16,649 bases of DNA from Sphingobacteriaceae bacterium (GTDB lineage: Bacteria; Bacteroidota; Bacteroidia; B-17B0; Aurantibacillaceae). Below, in pieces: positions 15,173-16,649 of the stretch. A program made the translations under genes and the position numbers. The notes under the pieces are model-generated. The model searched no databases, was not told the origin of the DNA, and saw only the letters and a program-made list of their open reading frames with translations. The stretch spans positions 1 through 16,649 of the forward strand of contig JANYCL010000091.1 of the NCBI GenBank assembly GCA_025360355.1. Reading direction: 5' to 3'. Numbering within the stretch: position 1 is the first letter of the stretch; each line of letters opens with the position of its first letter.

Positions 15173-15856
15173 ATGAGTGATACTAACAGAATATTATTGG
15201 TAGATGATGAAGAGGATATTCTTAATTTCCTGTCCTACAATTTAAAAAAAGAAGGTTACGAAGTTTTTACTGCACTTAACGGGCATGATGGAATTGCGCT
15301 GGCTAAAAAACACAAACCGCATTTGGTGGTGCTGGATGTTATGATGCCTGAAATGGATGGTATTGAAACTTGCCGTATCATGCGCGAAAATAAAGAACTC
15401 GCTAATTTGCTAATTGTATTTTTAAGTGCGAGAAGCGAAGACTATACCCAAATCGCAGGGTTCGATTCGGGAGCAGATGATTATATAACAAAACCAATTA
15501 AGCCGCGCGTATTTATTAGCAGGATAAAAGCGTTGTTAAGAAGGCTAAGCAACAGTACGCCTAAGGTTGAAAAAGTATTGGAATTTGGCGAACTTAAAAT
15601 TGATCTGGAAAAATATCTTGTTTTCAAAGGCGGAAAAGAGATCATGCTTCCTAAAAAAGAATTTAGATTATTAGAACTTCTGGTTTCAAAACCCGGAAAA
15701 GTATTTACACGTGAGTTTATTTTGGAAAAGATCTGGGGAGATGAAGTTGTAGTGGGCGACAGAACTATTGATGTGCACATCAGAAAACTCCGCGAAAAAT
15801 TAGGAGAAGATAATATCCGTACTGTGAAAGGTGTTGGGTATAAGTTTGAATTTTAA
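15173..15856 (+). CDS. PhoB-like response regulator (OmpR family)
   Basis: This 227-residue regulator has a complete receiver (about 5-123): the acidic pair D11-D12, phospho-acceptor D55 (VVLDVMMPEMDG), switch residue S85 and lysine K107 (DDYITKP). The winged-helix domain follows (about 136-227), with LPKKEFRLLELL and the recognition region RTIDVHIRKLREKL (197-210). It should be phosphorylated by a sensor kinase and bind direct repeats in target promoters. Assignment as the PhoB of this organism rests on family resemblance plus its position beside a phosphate-uptake cluster; OmpR-family members are hard to tell apart by sequence alone. No histidine kinase follows: a terminator comes next. It is divergent from the TonB receptor and shares a 155-base control region with it. 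Confidence 0.9.
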   Translation: MSDTNRILLVDDEEDILNFLSYNLKKEGYEVFTALNGHDGIALAKKHKPHLVVLDVMMPEMDGIETCRIMRENKELANLLIVFLSARSEDYTQIAGFDSGADDYITKPIKPRVFISRIKALLRRLSNSTPKVEKVLEFGELKIDLEKYLVFKGGKEIMLPKKEFRLLELLVSKPGKVFTREFILEKIWGDEVVVGDRTIDVHIRKLREKLGEDNIRTVKGVGYKFEF

Positions 15857-15878
15857 ATTTGTTTAGTTTATATGCGGG

Positions 15879-15905
15879 CCCCGGATAAAACCGGGGTTTT
15901 CTTTT
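15879..15905 (+). terminator. Rho-independent terminator after the PhoB-like gene
   Basis: A 6-bp all G-C stem (15879-15884 with 15891-15896) with a 6-base loop is followed by a T-rich tail (TTTTCTTTT). It lies 22 bases after the stop codon and just ahead of the next gene. Confidence 0.8.
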
Positions 15906-15913
15906 ATATAGAA

Positions 15914-16649
15914 ATGCTTAAAAAAATAATTGAACATAAAACTACAGCTCCGGCACTTGCTGTTTTGCTTGTGTTCATTTTAGGACTCCAAAAAAATTAT
16001 AGCGCTGATGTTGGATTCCATTTAAGATCGGCCGAATGGATCCTGCAAAATCATAAAATTATAAGCGAGGATCATTTTACTTATACTTCCGAGGGAAATA
16101 AATATTTTGACCTGCAATGGTTGTACCAATTAACTCTTTATTTTTTATTTAAACTAGGTGGCGATGCCCTTCTTGTTATTTTCAATGCATCAGCAATTTC
16201 TTTTTGTTTTTTTCTTGCATGGAAGCGATATCAAAACAGCGTTACGCAGAAAGTACAATCTGTATTGTTTCTTTTTTTTGTTTTGTTCGGAGTTCAGGCT
16301 TTAATGTTTGAAATAAGACCGCACGTTTTGTCATGGATCTTTTTGTCATTGCTGCTTCTTATTTTAGAAGGCTACAAAAGAACAGAGAATAAAAAAATTT
16401 ATGTCATACCTCCATTAATGCTTATTTGGGCCAATACGCACAGTTTATCTATACTCGGACTTATTGTTGTTCTAATATTTCATATGGGAATTTATTTTGA
16501 GCAAAAAAAGTGGGATAGGAAATTATTTTTTGTCACACTGCTTTCGCTTGGTGCATTTTTTATCAATCCGTATTTTATAGATGGTTTTCTTTTTCCTTTC
16601 AAACAATTCTTAATAATAAAAGGAGGCGCTCTTCAAAAAGAATACATTG
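15914..16649 (+). CDS. Polytopic membrane protein, possibly GT-C-type glycosyltransferase, N-terminal part (cut by window edge)
   Basis: The frame is open from ATG 15914 to the right edge, giving 245 residues without a stop. The product is strongly hydrophobic, with a first membrane segment at about 11-27, then an extracytoplasmic loop containing SADVGFHLRSAEWIL (30-44), FTYTSEGN and DLQWLYQLTLYF (66-77), and several more membrane segments. A conserved-looking acidic residue (D32) in the first loop, with a WLYQ motif after it, is the layout of many GT-C-fold membrane glycosyltransferases and of related uncharacterised membrane proteins. I cannot name the family with confidence. An in-frame ATG at 15872 would add 14 residues but lies ahead of the terminator hairpin, so 15914 is preferred. 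It appears unconnected with phosphate uptake and begins a new transcription unit. Confidence 0.8.
   Translation, partial: MLKKIIEHKTTAPALAVLLVFILGLQKNYSADVGFHLRSAEWILQNHKIISEDHFTYTSEGNKYFDLQWLYQLTLYFLFKLGGDALLVIFNASAISFCFFLAWKRYQNSVTQKVQSVLFLFFVLFGVQALMFEIRPHVLSWIFLSLLLLILEGYKRTENKKIYVIPPLMLIWANTHSLSILGLIVVLIFHMGIYFEQKKWDRKLFFVTLLSLGAFFINPYFIDGFLFPFKQFLIIKGGALQKEYI

Noticed and set aside
15872..15913. An upstream in-frame ATG for the right-edge membrane protein
   Set aside because: It would place the start within the terminator region of the preceding gene. The ATG at 15914 leads directly into the first membrane helix.

Overview
The window looks like a chromosomal piece of a Bacteroidota organism of low G+C content. 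The grounds are a type IX secretion (T9SS) C-terminal sorting domain, a large TonB-dependent receptor with an N-terminal carboxypeptidase-regulatory-like domain, promoter elements ending in TTTG of the Bacteroidota TAnnTTTG type, and little sign of Shine-Dalgarno sites. Nearly every recognisable gene belongs to phosphate acquisition, so the window is best read as a Pho island. It holds no mobile elements, tRNA or rRNA genes, or CRISPR arrays that I can see, and no gene-free stretch longer than about 225 bases.

Positions 1-9771, all on the minus strand, read in transcription order: a degenerate OmpR/PhoB-type response regulator, a PiT phosphate transporter, a phosphate-selective-porin-like protein (porin A), pstS, pstC, pstA, pstB, phoU, a second porin (porin B) and a second PiT gene cut by the window edge. 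The high-affinity Pst ABC system is thus flanked on both sides by a paralogous porin and PiT transporter. The outer-membrane porins would admit phosphate, PstS would capture it, PstCAB would import it with ATP, PiT would import it by ion coupling, and PhoU would link transport to signalling.

Positions 9792-15017 hold a strong terminator, a T9SS-exported protein (minus), a small unrecognised helical protein (plus) and a TonB-dependent receptor (minus). A canonical PhoB-like regulator is transcribed divergently from the receptor (15173-15856, plus) and ends at a rho-independent terminator. The 5' part of a polytopic membrane protein follows and runs off the right edge.

The main observations are these. 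(1) PstC carries an extracytoplasmic insert of about 100 residues that resembles part of PstS but has lost the phosphate-binding signature. (2) Paired 7-bp repeats with 11-bp spacing (consensus TTAACAT-N4-TTAACAT), similar in layout to enterobacterial Pho boxes, lie upstream of both porins, the second PiT gene, the TonB receptor and, more weakly, the PhoB-like gene. They sit at 8, 18-19 or 30 bp from the -7 element, that is, about one helical turn apart, which draws the TonB receptor into a proposed Pho regulon. (3) The regulator coupled to PiT has lost most receiver active-site residues but keeps a DNA-recognition helix very like that of the PhoB homologue. (4) Four genes use non-ATG starts (GTG for both porins, TTG for pstC and the degenerate regulator). 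(5) A hairpin between pstS and pstC could lower expression of the membrane part relative to the binding protein.
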